From assembly GCA_020634245.1 (NCBI GenBank), contig JACKCC010000010.1, positions 186,001 to 250,000 of the forward strand: a stretch of DNA of 64,000 bases, in the 5' to 3' direction. Positions within the stretch are counted from its first letter, which is position 1. Each line of letters opens with the position of its first letter. This document shows positions 25,600 through 34,187 of the stretch, piece after piece. Origin of the DNA: Ardenticatenaceae bacterium (GTDB taxonomy: Bacteria > Chloroflexota > Anaerolineae > Promineifilales > Promineifilaceae). The notes beneath the pieces were generated by a model. That model ran no database searches. It had not been told where the DNA came from and worked only from the letters and a program-made list of their open reading frames with translations. The position numbers and the translations under genes were made by a program.

Positions 25600-25755
25600 T
25601 TTTTTATCTCCTATACAAATTTGATTTCTTTGCTGCTGTGCAGCGCTTTTTATTTATTCCTGCCTTAACAATACTGCACTTCACCGCTCTTATGTGTTGG
25701 GGTTGTGTGGGGCTTGCGTTGGGTTTGCGTTGGATGAGGACTATCGGGTCAGGAC
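25600..25755 (-). promoter_or_regulatory. Archaellin 1 upstream region, duplicated before archaellin 2
   Basis: The non-coding ~155 bases before archaellin 1 are copied almost exactly before archaellin 2 (26500-26655), including GGAG, a GCTGC-TGT-GCAGC hairpin in the leader and repeated TTGCGTTGG words further upstream. Conservation implies each copy has its own promoter, but I cannot identify -35/-10 elements with confidence. Confidence 0.6.
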
Positions 25756-25857
25756 TTTGCTCCCAGTTTCATAAATGCCTGGAAAGCCAGGTTGGTGGGT
25801 GCGGTAATAGGGATGTGAGAAACGGCCGTTCCCCTTCTCTATACCCCCTACAAAACA

Positions 25858-25890
25858 AAAACCAGCCCCTCTTGGAGAGGGGCTGGTTTT
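25858..25890 (-). terminator. Rho-independent terminator after archaellin 2
   Basis: A perfect 15-base stem (AAAACCAGCCCCTCT / AGAGGGGCTGGTTTT) with a three-base loop lies 34 bases downstream of the archaellin 2 stop. On the transcribed strand it is followed by TTTTGTTTT. It separates the two archaellin units. Confidence 0.9.
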
Positions 25891-25921
25891 CATCATGCCT
25901 GTTAAATCGGGCCGATTACAC

Positions 25922-26655
25922 CATTATTTGAGGTCGATGACGGCATCGAAGTAAGGCGGAGTTGTCCGTTGCACGTTCAGAGCAGCACCCTTGGGCGGTT
26001 TCATCTCGATGCTGAATTCAGTATTGATGCCCAGGTCATCGGTCAGATTGCCATCCAATTGCACGGTGATCTCAACCAGTTCGCCCTTATCCAGCAGCTC
26101 ATCGCCGTCATTGGAAACGATCCAGTTGGTCGTCCAGGGAACATCATTAATGAATTGGCCGTCGTCCACGTAGTTGACTGTCATGACCGGGGTCGTCGTG
26201 TTCAGATCCAACGGTTCGCCGCCCACCACGTTACCAACGGTGAAAACCAGGGTGTCCATCGCGGCCGTGGTCGTGCCGGTGACGGCGGCGGTGGCAATGA
26301 TGGAGCCTTTCACTTCCATTGAGGACTGCACTTCGCCCAAACCGGAGTACACGGCTTCTTTACCACGCTCGGTCGAGAAAGTACCAGCCGACAGAATCGT
26401 GAAGGCGAATACTGAGGCTACGACGATGAAGGCAATCAAGATGATGGCCGTTTCCAGGGCGGTGATACCACTTTCGTTGTTATGCAATTTCTTAAACATT
26501 TTTTTATCTCCTATACAAATTTGATTTCTTTGCTGCTGTGCAGCGCTTTTTATTTATTCCTGCCTTAACAATACTGCACTTCACCGCTCTTATGTGTTGG
26601 GGTTGTGTGGGACTTGCGTTGGGTTTGCGTTGGATGAGGACTATCGGGTCAGGAA
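25922..26655. repeat. Second unit of the ~733-bp archaellin duplication
   Basis: Partner of the unit 900 bases to the left. Differences noted: A/G near the C-terminus codons, a small cluster in the codons around DELLD(R/K)GELVE, and GGGGCT versus GGGACT in the upstream region. Confidence 0.9.
25924..26499 (-). CDS. arlB: Archaellin, copy 2 (near-identical to copy 1)
   Basis: A 191-residue archaellin identical to copy 1 except K138 for R138 in DELLDKGELVE. Same signal peptide, assembly helix and leader. The DNA identity extends through the upstream region, so the duplication is recent or maintained by gene conversion. It has its own terminator. Two identical major subunits plus a divergent third is a common arrangement in archaea, where copy number raises dosage or subunits fill different parts of the filament. 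Confidence 0.92.
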   Translation of the reverse strand: MFKKLHNNESGITALETAIILIAFIVVASVFAFTILSAGTFSTERGKEAVYSGLGEVQSSMEVKGSIIATAAVTGTTTAAMDTLVFTVGNVVGGEPLDLNTTTPVMTVNYVDDGQFINDVPWTTNWIVSNDGDELLDKGELVEITVQLDGNLTDDLGINTEFSIEMKPPKGAALNVQRTTPPYFDAVIDLK

Positions 26656-26683
26656 ATCTTTCCTAGCCCAGGCATCAACAAAA

Positions 26684-26702
26684 AACCGGCACGCAGCCGG
26701 TT
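26684..26702 (-). terminator. Terminator after archaellin 3
   Basis: AACCGGC-ACGCA-GCCGGTT hairpin; on the transcribed strand it is followed by a run of Ts (complement of ACAAAAAA). It lies 115 bases after the archaellin 3 stop and just upstream of the duplicated archaellin 2 promoter region. The rest of 26,500-26,816 holds that region and a short TTCGACAAGCTCAG dispersed repeat at ~26,777. Confidence 0.75.
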
Positions 26703-26816
26703 AGTCAAACGCTATTTTGTAACAACAAATGGCAGCTAAGGGTGATCAGCCAATTTGCCGGGCCGCCCGTTACCGCCTTCGACAAGCTCAGGCTGCGACA
26801 GGCCATTTAGCGGGTA

Positions 26817-27419
26817 TCAATCCAATAAAAATGCCTGGTCGATGACTGGCGGGGTTGTACGCACCAGTGCCAGTGTATTGCCCCAGGGCGGCACAATTTC
26901 TAATGTGAATTGTGTATTGACACCCAGTGGATTTGTTAGCTGCACATCCAGGTTGGATATCATGATTTCAGCCAGCTCGCCGTTTTCCAGTAAGATGTCA
27001 CCGTCGTTGATAAGCCAATTGACAGTCCAGACCAAATCCGGGTTTTGTTGGGTTTCATCGCGGTAACGGAAGACGATTTTTTCGGCGCTAACTCCTGTTG
27101 GATCAATCGGGACAGGATTTCCATCGAGAACATTGGCAACTGTAAACAGTACGCTCTCCACTGTGCCTGTCATGCCGGTTGTACCACCGATAGCCACAAT
27201 CTGACCACGCAGTTCAATGGCGCTTTGCACTTCGTTTAAGCCGGACAAGACGGATTCTTTGCCTCGTTCAGTCGAGACAGTGCCGGCCGACAAAACAGAA
27301 AAGGCAAAAACGGCCGCTGCCACAATGAAGGCAATGAGAATGATCGCTGTTTCTAATGCCGATATACCTTCTTCGTTGATATGTATTGGGTTAAACAGAG
27401 GAAAGTCGGGCGTTTTCAT
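26817..27419 (-). CDS. Archaellin 3 (divergent paralogue)
   Basis: A ~200-residue archaellin from the ATG at 27419 (AGGTG six bases upstream; a GTG at 27428 would add three residues). The signal peptide is longer (…NPIHINEEG) before ISALETAIILIAF and AAAVFAFSVLSAGTVSTERGKES. The outer domain aligns with copies 1 and 2 (VANVLDGNPVPID, NWLINDGDILLENGELAEI, NPLGVNTQFTLEIVPP) but is clearly diverged. It lies only ~30 bases after the response regulator stop, so it is probably co-transcribed with it. It may be a minor, basal or hook-like subunit; that is inference. Confidence 0.88.
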   Translation of the reverse strand: MKTPDFPLFNPIHINEEGISALETAIILIAFIVAAAVFAFSVLSAGTVSTERGKESVLSGLNEVQSAIELRGQIVAIGGTTGMTGTVESVLFTVANVLDGNPVPIDPTGVSAEKIVFRYRDETQQNPDLVWTVNWLINDGDILLENGELAEIMISNLDVQLTNPLGVNTQFTLEIVPPWGNTLALVRTTPPVIDQAFLLD

Positions 27420-27449
27420 GACGTTCACCTGCTCATTTGGCTTACCAGG

Positions 27450-28169
27450 TCAAGGGGTATCGAGGATGTACCCGTGGCGGGGCACTGTCCGCAAATAGAC
27501 GGGCCGGGCTGGATCGGGTTCTATTTTGGTGCGCAGGTTTTTGATGTGCCAGCGAACCAGGCTGGTATCGGCCGTTCCCGGTGCGTAGGACCATACTTTT
27601 TCCAATAAATCTTCACTGGTAACGGTTTGTTGAGGATGCCGCATTAAATAATGTAGCAGATCAAACTCGACAGGTGTCAATTGAATATTGTCGCTGCTGC
27701 CACCCACCACGACTTCACTCGATTTCAAGTTCAGTGTGAGAGGTCCGAGTTGTAAGGTGTCGGTCTCTGACTGACCGCTGCTTTTTTGCTCGGCGGGAGA
27801 GCGGCGCAATAAAGCACGAACGTGTGCTTTCAGCTCTTTAATATTGAACGGTTTGCCCAAATAATCATCAGCGCCCATGTCCAGGCCAACTATGCGATCA
27901 TCAACGCTGTTATTGGATGTAAGAAAGAGAATGGGAATTTGTTGGAAGTATTCGTCCTGGCGCAGGCGGCGGCATAGTTCTAACCCATCCATCCAGGGCA
28001 TATTGATGTCTAGAACAATGAGGTCAGGCAAGTAGCGCCGGGCAACTTTCAGACCTTCTTGACCATTGGGGGCGGTCATTACATCGTACCCTTCGCTCAG
28101 CAAGCTGACGCGTAAACCTTGTACCAGTTTGTAGTCGTCGTCAACTAATAGTATTTTCGGTTGCGCCAT
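27450..28169 (-). CDS. OmpR/PhoB-type response regulator
   Basis: A 239-residue regulator: receiver (DDD, phospho-Asp in IVLDINMPWMDG, Lys in LGKPF) and a C-terminal winged helix of the Trans_reg_C type (QLTPVEFDLLHYLMRHPQQTVTSEDLLEKVW … RWHIKNLRTKIEPDP … RTVPRHGYIL). It heads the archaellum gene run and is followed by archaellin 3. I infer control of archaellin or motility expression, with one of the kinases just upstream as partner. Confidence 0.92.
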   Translation of the reverse strand: MAQPKILLVDDDYKLVQGLRVSLLSEGYDVMTAPNGQEGLKVARRYLPDLIVLDINMPWMDGLELCRRLRQDEYFQQIPILFLTSNNSVDDRIVGLDMGADDYLGKPFNIKELKAHVRALLRRSPAEQKSSGQSETDTLQLGPLTLNLKSSEVVVGGSSDNIQLTPVEFDLLHYLMRHPQQTVTSEDLLEKVWSYAPGTADTSLVRWHIKNLRTKIEPDPARPVYLRTVPRHGYILDTP

Positions 28170-28314
28170 AACACCAGTTTCCGTATTTCGAATGGCTCAA
28201 ATGATTTTTGAATCATTCACACTACCCGTGAACCTGTAACTACCTTCATTATATGGTTTAGGGGCGTTAACGAGGCGTAAAAAGGGATACGGCCGTATAG
28301 CCATTTAGCACTAT

Positions 28315-29403
28315 TCAAATTTCAACAGTAAAAATGGCTCCGCGCGGCTGGTTGTCGGTGACGTAGATACGGCCGTTATGCGCATCAGCCACCATCTTGC
28401 AAAAAGCCAGTCCCAACCCCACTTGTTTAATGTCCCGCCGCCCGGAGGCCACGATCTGGAATTTGTCAAAAATTCGCTCGCGGAACTCGGCCGGAACGCC
28501 CGGTCCTTCATCCACTACCTGCAAACGCATGTGTGACGAATCTGAAGCTGCTGCGCCATTTTGCAGCGCTTCCACAATCAGCCTCACCTGGCCGCCGGCC
28601 GCCGAAAACTTAAACGCATTAGAAAGCAAATTATCTACCATCCGCTGGAACAGGGTCTCGTCCAATTCAGGACAGAGTGTTTCATCGGGCATGGTAACGG
28701 TAAAGTCGATATTTTGTGCTTCAGCTAGAGCCTGGTAATGCTTGTCCACCTGTCCAATGAGATTGTTCATGTTCACTACCGACCGGTTGAGCAGGAAACG
28801 GCCGTGTTCCATCTTGGCCATCAACAGCATATCCGTTACAAACGAACTTACCCGGTTCGCTTCCTCCCGGATCGTTTCCAGCTCCAGCCCACCCCCTTTC
28901 TGATCCTCAAGCAAATCACAATAAACCAAAATATTAGCCAGCGGCGCCCGCAAATCATGCACAATCATATTTGACAAATCTTCCCGCAACTTCATCGTCT
29001 TTCGCAGCTCATCATGCTGCTGCTTAATCCGCAGCATCGAACGCAGCCGCGCTCGCAATTCCAGCCCATTCACCGGTTTATTCAGAAAATCATCAGCCCC
29101 CGATTCCAACCCGCGCGCCAAATCTTCTTTACTGTCCAGCGCCGTAACCAGGATTATCGGAATATATCTCCAGCGTGGATGCCGCTTCAGGCGCTGGCAC
29201 AACTCAAACCCATCCATATCCGGCATCATCACATCAGACAAAATCGTATCCGGCTCCGATTCCATATCATCCAACTCAGCCAATGCTTCATACCCATCGG
29301 CCGCAAAATACAGTTCATACCCTTCGCGCAAAAGCAGCATCTCAATCGTTTTCCGGGCGCTGGCTTCATCATCAACAATTAAAATTCGGGGATTTCGTTC
29401 CAC
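28315..29403 (-). CDS. Soluble sensor kinase: REC-HisKA-HATPase
   Basis: A 362-residue protein from a GTG at 29403 (GGAG seven bases upstream). Receiver (DDE, phospho-Asp in ILSDVMMPDMDGFE, Lys in LNKPV), HisKA with MIVHDLRAPL, and HATPase with NLLSNAFKFS, DEGPGVP and GLGLAFCK. No TM segments. It lies between the OmpR-type regulator and the large membrane hybrid kinase, so it may relay phosphate from one to the other. Its stop is ~145 bases from the regulator start, a gap in which I see no gene. Confidence 0.9.
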   Translation of the reverse strand: MERNPRILIVDDEASARKTIEMLLLREGYELYFAADGYEALAELDDMESEPDTILSDVMMPDMDGFELCQRLKRHPRWRYIPIILVTALDSKEDLARGLESGADDFLNKPVNGLELRARLRSMLRIKQQHDELRKTMKLREDLSNMIVHDLRAPLANILVYCDLLEDQKGGGLELETIREEANRVSSFVTDMLLMAKMEHGRFLLNRSVVNMNNLIGQVDKHYQALAEAQNIDFTVTMPDETLCPELDETLFQRMVDNLLSNAFKFSAAGGQVRLIVEALQNGAAASDSSHMRLQVVDEGPGVPAEFRERIFDKFQIVASGRRDIKQVGLGLAFCKMVADAHNGRIYVTDNQPRGAIFTVEI

Positions 29404-29422
29404 AAAACTACTCCATTCATTA

Positions 29423-29480
29423 TTCCAAAGGTGACAGTCACTTAAATTCTGCCATCGCCTTGGAAAAGTAACTGTCACCT
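29423..29480. repeat. GTGACAGTCAC inverted repeat, copy 1
   Basis: Two arms, AGGTGACAGTCACTT and its near reverse complement AAGTAACTGTCACCT, flank a ~20-base middle. An outer pair TTCCAAAGG / CCTTGGAA interleaves with them in A-B-A'-B' order. Followed by GAAAACTTA. Related copies are at 41,389 and 54,630. Confidence 0.8.
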
Positions 29481-29503
29481 GAAAACTTATATCTCAGCAG
29501 TCA

Positions 29504-32500
29504 TCACGGCACATCTTCCGCATTTGCCGCCAAATTCCGGTGCAAATTCTGCTCAATCGCGGTAACCAGAGATTTCATACTGATTGGCTTGCCTAAATAA
29601 TCATCCGCGCCTGCCTCCAGGCAGCGTTCACGATCACCCGTCATAGCCAACGCCGTCAGGGCAATTATGGGGATTTTCTCCAGCCCGCTTTCCGAACGTA
29701 AGATGCGTATTGCTTCCAGACCATCCATTTCCGGCATTTGAATATCCATCAGAACAATATCTGGCCGTAACTCTCTGGCTCTGCCCACAGCCTCGGCGCC
29801 ATTCCGAGCCACAATGACTTCACATCCTTTGGCCGTCAGGTAATTCACCATCATGCTGATATTGGCTTCGTTATCTTCCGCCAATAAAACCTGAATGGGA
29901 TAATTACTATTTGATGCGTTCAACAAACCGGTGAAAATGGTTGTATTGGCCAGTTTTTCTATTGTTCCGGGTTGGGCTTCCTTTTCCTGCCAGGGCAGTG
30001 AAACGGTAAACCGGCTGCCCTGACCGACTTCGCTTTCCAGAGAAACGCCGCCGCCGTGCAGTTCGGCCATGCGGTAAACCAAAGACAAGCCTAATCCTGT
30101 ACCGGCAAATTGACGGTTCAAACGGCTGTCGAGCTGGACAAACGGGTGGAATAATCGAGGCATATCTTCCTGGTTGATGCCAATACCAGTATCCCAAACT
30201 GTAAAATCAACCACTTCGCGGGCCGCATCCCCCTTGACTTCCAGGCCGACCATCCCTTCTGTTGGGGTGAATTTCACCGCGTTGCTCAACAGGTTTACCA
30301 AAATTTGCTTGAGACGGCGTTCATCGGCCCAGAGTGTGGACACGGCCGTATCCACATCCGACACAATCTTCAGCCGCTTTTTGAGCGCAGTCTGCTTAAT
30401 AAAGCGTAAACTGGCCTCACATACCGACGCCACCGACACAATACTTTTGTTTAATGGCAATTTACCGGCTTCAATCTTAGAGACATCCAAAATATCATTA
30501 ATCAACGAAAGTAAATGCCGGCCGCTTTCCTCAATCGTACGCAGCGAATACTTTTGATTATCATTTAGCGGCCCCAAAATCTCATCCTGCATCGCCTCCG
30601 ACATCCCCAGCACCGCGTTTAAGGGGGTGCGTAGTTCATGGCTCATGCTGGCTAAGAACTCGTCCTTCAGCCGGGAGGCGCGGGATAATTCGGCATTGGC
30701 GGCGCTCAAATCGGCCGTTCTTTCGGCCACCCGCTGCGCCAGCAGCGCGCGCTCCGACTCCAGTGTCCTTTCTACCTGCCGGCGCACAGCAATTTCCTTT
30801 TGCGCTTTCTGGTAAAGCTGGGCGTTCTCAATCGCCGTGGCCGCCGGTGCTGCCAACAAGCTCAACAGCCGCAAATCTTCGTCTGTGAAACGGCCGTCAC
30901 GCTTGTTCAACGCCTCAATCGCCCCAATTGTTTTGCCACGCACCTGCAATGGCACACACAAAATCGACCGGGCCTTAAACCCGCTTTCTTGGTCAAACCC
31001 GCTAAAATAACGGGCATCCTGGCTGACATCAGGGATCAACAGCGGCTGGCCATTCTGGGCCACCCAGCCTAAAATCCCTTGCCCCAGCGCCATCCGCTGG
31101 CCAACGACGAAATCTGCCGCTTCGCCCGAAGCAGCCGCGAACCACAAATCCCCCCGCTTCTCGCTGCGCAGCCCAACCGAAGTAGCTGCCACGTCCAAAA
31201 TTCGGGTAATTTGCTGGGTAACGATTTTCAGCGTCTCATCCAAATCCAGCGTAGAAATGACCGCTTGACTGACGTCATTCAACGCTGTCAGTTCCTTTAC
31301 CCGGTTCTGCACCTCTTCATACAACTGCGTATTGCGAATGGCCACCGATGCCTGTCCGGTAAAAGCCGACAACCGGACCGCGTCTTCCGGTTTATAAAAA
31401 TTGGGCTGGCTGTTGTTCAAAGCCAAAAATGCAATCACCTGCCCATCCAGCAAAATCGGCGCTCCGGCCCAGGAACGCACATGAGGTGACCGCTCTGCAT
31501 TAACCCATTGGGGGTAAACGGCCGTATCCGGGACAATTAACGGCCGTTCCGTCTCAATCATCTGCTGCAAACTGGGAATCCGGGTAATCGGAAAATGGCG
31601 CGGCACTTCAATTTCAAACTTCTCATATCCGCGCGTGCCAAAAATATAGCTGTCCTCCCCACGCACCAACATCACATTCGCCGTATCATACGGCAGCACC
31701 CGCGCAATCTGATCCAGCAGCCGATCCAACACTTCCTCAAAAACCAGCGTCGTACTCAGCGCATTCGCTACCTCGCGCAGCGCCTCTGCCAGCTCACGCT
31801 GCTCTTCCTCTGCTCGCTCCACCTTCTTCCGCTCTGCAATTTCCAACTGCAAAGAAAGATTGGCCTGGATCAACTCGGTCGCATCCCTTTCCGCCTGCTT
31901 AAAAATGGCGTACATGCTCAATAGCAGCCCTACCAGCACAAACAGATAACTGCCTTGCTTCAACAGATGCGACATCGTAAACACAACATCTTGATAGCTG
32001 TGCAAAACCGGCGCAAAAAGAAGATTGGCCGCCAACCCAATAATGAGGGCCAGAACTAGCCAATGCTCAAACAAATCGTGCCGCCAATGCCCCTTATCCA
32101 GATAACCTATCAACGCCACCAAAGTAAATGTTGAAGAAACAAAAATTTCCACCCGCCCTAACCGGTAAACAGGCAATGTTGTGGAAGGATGGGGCAGCAC
32201 AGTCAGTACAATCAAAACAATGCATGCGGCCAACAAAAACGAGGCATACAACCACAGCCCACGCAAACGGCTCGAATCGGCTTCCCCCTCCTCACGCCGC
32301 CAGGCCAGCCAGCTTCCCATTAATAAAATAGCCACAAATGTACTGGATACATTCCACGAATCGATTGACAGCCAGACGCCACCGATCAAACCGGAAGCCA
32401 CTGCTTGATAACCATCCAGCAAGGCCGCTCCTACAAATCCGGTACTGATAAACAAAAATGGTATGTTTTTCTTGGTGAAAAAACGGACTAACGCCAGCAG

Positions 32501-32698
32501 CCCCACAAACAAAGCGATTAATGCAGTGATGAATTCATTGATCACATACAGCCGGTCCGTATAATGCCAATGGACGACGATCGGCAGCAGCAATCTCCCC
32601 GCAGCCAGACAAAGAGCCAGAACAATATATTCGTAAACCCTGAAACTTCCGGCTGAACGTAATATTTTCCCTGGCTTTGTTGTGCGCTTTATCTCCAC
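29504..32698 (-). CDS. Membrane hybrid histidine kinase: 7TM-GAF-GAF-HisKA-HATPase-REC
   Basis: A 1064-residue sensor. Residues ~20-275 hold seven to eight TM helices of a MASE3-like integral sensor; then a coiled coil, two GAF-like domains (about 300-450 and 470-630, the second with LGQGILGWVAQNGQPLLIPDV), a long coiled coil, HisKA (SMSHELRTPLNAVLG), HATPase (LLSNAVKFT, DTGIGI, GTGLGLSLV) and a C-terminal receiver (IVLMDIQMPEMDGLEA). It likely senses a membrane or small-molecule cue and could pass phosphate to the two downstream proteins. Most upstream gene of the leftward run. Confidence 0.9.
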   Translation of the reverse strand: MEIKRTTKPGKILRSAGSFRVYEYIVLALCLAAGRLLLPIVVHWHYTDRLYVINEFITALIALFVGLLALVRFFTKKNIPFLFISTGFVGAALLDGYQAVASGLIGGVWLSIDSWNVSSTFVAILLMGSWLAWRREEGEADSSRLRGLWLYASFLLAACIVLIVLTVLPHPSTTLPVYRLGRVEIFVSSTFTLVALIGYLDKGHWRHDLFEHWLVLALIIGLAANLLFAPVLHSYQDVVFTMSHLLKQGSYLFVLVGLLLSMYAIFKQAERDATELIQANLSLQLEIAERKKVERAEEEQRELAEALREVANALSTTLVFEEVLDRLLDQIARVLPYDTANVMLVRGEDSYIFGTRGYEKFEIEVPRHFPITRIPSLQQMIETERPLIVPDTAVYPQWVNAERSPHVRSWAGAPILLDGQVIAFLALNNSQPNFYKPEDAVRLSAFTGQASVAIRNTQLYEEVQNRVKELTALNDVSQAVISTLDLDETLKIVTQQITRILDVAATSVGLRSEKRGDLWFAAASGEAADFVVGQRMALGQGILGWVAQNGQPLLIPDVSQDARYFSGFDQESGFKARSILCVPLQVRGKTIGAIEALNKRDGRFTDEDLRLLSLLAAPAATAIENAQLYQKAQKEIAVRRQVERTLESERALLAQRVAERTADLSAANAELSRASRLKDEFLASMSHELRTPLNAVLGMSEAMQDEILGPLNDNQKYSLRTIEESGRHLLSLINDILDVSKIEAGKLPLNKSIVSVASVCEASLRFIKQTALKKRLKIVSDVDTAVSTLWADERRLKQILVNLLSNAVKFTPTEGMVGLEVKGDAAREVVDFTVWDTGIGINQEDMPRLFHPFVQLDSRLNRQFAGTGLGLSLVYRMAELHGGGVSLESEVGQGSRFTVSLPWQEKEAQPGTIEKLANTTIFTGLLNASNSNYPIQVLLAEDNEANISMMVNYLTAKGCEVIVARNGAEAVGRARELRPDIVLMDIQMPEMDGLEAIRILRSESGLEKIPIIALTALAMTGDRERCLEAGADDYLGKPISMKSLVTAIEQNLHRNLAANAEDVP

Positions 32699-32699
32699 T

Positions 32700-32984
32700 T
32701 TACCTCACTCATGTTACAGAAAAGCATTCTACTATGAACACCTTCGAACTTCTGTGAAAGTTTCGTAGAAACATTGTGACTGAACCATTAACGATAGTTG
32801 AGCCTGTCGAAGCCGGAAATCGTTATAGCCCTGCTGTCCTCAAGCTGACCAACCTTCCACAGCAACGAAACAAAACACACACAAGTACACATTTGTATAC
32901 TTCATTGACGCTTGTGAACTACACTAGCTTGAGGTAACATCACATCTGATGAAAATACTTTTTCTGGATTGAAACAAAGGGGCT
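32700..32984. other. Divergent intergenic region with one TACAC-type palindrome
   Basis: No gene seen. It separates the leftward kinase from the rightward AhpD-like gene. It contains a TGAGCCTGTCGAAG dispersed-repeat word near 32,800 and GTACACATTTGTATAC (about 32,885-32,900), a near-palindrome matching the iteron cores of the par region, ~90 bases before the AhpD-like start. Confidence 0.6.
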
Positions 32985-33473
32985 ATGCCAACAAAGAAAT
33001 TCAACAAACGCATTTACCAAAATCCAGCTCATTTCTGGCGCGATTTCCGCTACCCATTCCAAAATCGGGACAAAATAAAACTGGCAATGGATGGTAAATT
33101 TGTTTCGCCGGCTTTTCGCGAACGTTTGATGCTGGCAGTAACGGCCGTAAACGGCTGCCGCTACTGTTCTTACTTCCACACTAAAGAAGCCCTCAAAACC
33201 GGTCTGCCTGAATCTGAAATCAGAGCGATGCTCAAAGGCGAAGTGGCAAATGCCCCAACTGAAGAACTGCCAGCCCTTCTCTACGCCCAGCACTGGGCTG
33301 AAAACAACGCTGTTCCCGATCCCGACGTCAGGCAAAAACTTATCGCGACCTATGGATCCGATCGCGCCGATGCCATCGACATCGTCTTGCGCATGATCCG
33401 ATTAGGCAATTTGCTAGGCAACACCACCGATTACTGGTTGTTCCGATTCTCATTCGGCCGTTTCGGCATTTGA
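32985..33473 (+). CDS. AhpD-like / carboxymuconolactone decarboxylase family protein
   Basis: A 162-residue all-helical protein with the redox motif CRYCSYFH (C-x2-C) near residue 58, characteristic of AhpD-type peroxidase partners and the carboxymuconolactone decarboxylase superfamily, plus DAIDIVLRMIRLGNLLGNT at the C-terminus. AGGGG precedes the ATG. A par-type palindrome lies upstream, so it may be controlled with the partition genes. Precise substrate unknown. Confidence 0.82.
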   Translation: MPTKKFNKRIYQNPAHFWRDFRYPFQNRDKIKLAMDGKFVSPAFRERLMLAVTAVNGCRYCSYFHTKEALKTGLPESEIRAMLKGEVANAPTEELPALLYAQHWAENNAVPDPDVRQKLIATYGSDRADAIDIVLRMIRLGNLLGNTTDYWLFRFSFGRFGI

Positions 33474-33530
33474 CTGGTTACAACACCTCCGTGACCGCCC
33501 CACACAAACTCGCTGATTTTATCTCACACA

Positions 33531-33588
33531 AGTGTACATTTGTACACAGATACACCAATGTACACATATATACACACGCACACACAAC
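33531..33588. repeat. Iteron cluster A (GTGTACATTTGTACAC core plus TACAC direct repeats)
   Basis: Core palindrome at 33532-33547, then TACAC at 33551, 33561, 33571 and CACAC at 33581. Spacing is 8, 8, 10, 10, 10 bases, placing the repeats on one face of the helix. Likely binding array for the downstream ribbon-helix-helix protein. Confidence 0.8.
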
Positions 33589-33927
33589 CGTCTACCCGCG
33601 GCTTGCATGCACTTTTTCACCCATTAATCGGCCGTGCCAAGAGAAAAAGGTTTTGTTGCACTATTGCAGCAGCATTTACCCGGCTGAACAACATCTTCGC
33701 ATTTAACGGCCTTTTCCCAACAACCGCCAACTACCAAAATCGCGCGATTGGCCTAAAATCCGCGATTTGCGGCCTGTTTCATGATTTTTTCGTGGAATTC
33801 ATCATAAATACCAAACAAATGTTCTCAGCACGAAAATATCGATCTTGAATTTCATGGCCCAATTCTAATGTGAACGATCCCCCCGCCCTACTAACACTGC
33901 GGCCATCTTCGCGACAAAATCAGTCTA

Positions 33928-34037
33928 TGTATACATTTGTACACCTTAGTACACTAAAATACACTATTGAACACATATACATCCATAATATTACTATTGC
34001 GTACAAATACGGATTCATGTACACTACCGCGTACACT
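33928..34037. repeat. Iteron cluster B upstream of parA
   Basis: TACAT at 33932, TACAC at 33940, 33950 and 33960, AACAC at 33970, TACAT at 33978, then TACAC at 34020 and 34032. The 8-10-10-10-8 phasing mirrors cluster A. It lies ~155 bases before the parA start and could serve both as centromere and operator. Confidence 0.8.
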
Positions 34038-34083
34038 CCCACCCCTTCATACTTCAATCTGTTACAGTAGGGTGGGGGGGAAG

Positions 34084-34112
34084 CGAAACCCGATTTACCA
34101 AATCGGGTTTCG
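34084..34112 (+). promoter_or_regulatory. Perfect 13-base hairpin in the parA leader
   Basis: CGAAACCCGATTT and AAATCGGGTTTCG flank a three-base loop. There is no T-run, so I read it as a leader structure or operator rather than a terminator. A weaker GCGGATTG / CAATCCGC pair follows before the Shine-Dalgarno sequence. Confidence 0.6.
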
Positions 34113-34187
34113 AGTTACTAATGAATGAAAAAAGGACGCGGATTGCATCTGATCAATCCGCAATCCGCATTTCACTTAGGAGACATT

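Larger units (their letters stand above)
25022..25755. repeat. First unit of a ~733-bp tandem duplication (archaellin gene plus upstream region)
   Basis: Bases 25,022-25,755 match 25,922-26,655 with fewer than about ten differences by eye, covering the whole archaellin gene and ~155 bases upstream. The spacer between units holds a separate terminator and other unique sequence. Confidence 0.9.
33474..34187. other. 714-base non-coding region: candidate partition centromere
   Basis: No convincing gene; short open frames here are compositionally odd His/Thr-rich translations of the iterons. It holds two iteron clusters, an AT-rich centre with short inverted repeats, a 13-base hairpin and the parA leader. 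Confidence 0.7.

Noticed and set aside
26817..27419. Bacterial flagellin or type IV pilin
   Set aside because: No D0/D1 coiled-coil flagellin ends and no FTLIE pilin start; the LETAIILIAF and VLSAG pattern is archaellin-like.
33470..33848. Small rightward open frames across the iteron region
   Set aside because: They translate TACAC iterons into Tyr/Thr/His strings, lack ribosome binding sites and overlap each other.
33531..34037. CRISPR array
   Set aside because: The repeats are only 5-16 bases with 8-10 bp phasing, with no spacer-length unique segments and no cas genes; a protein-binding iteron array explains them better.
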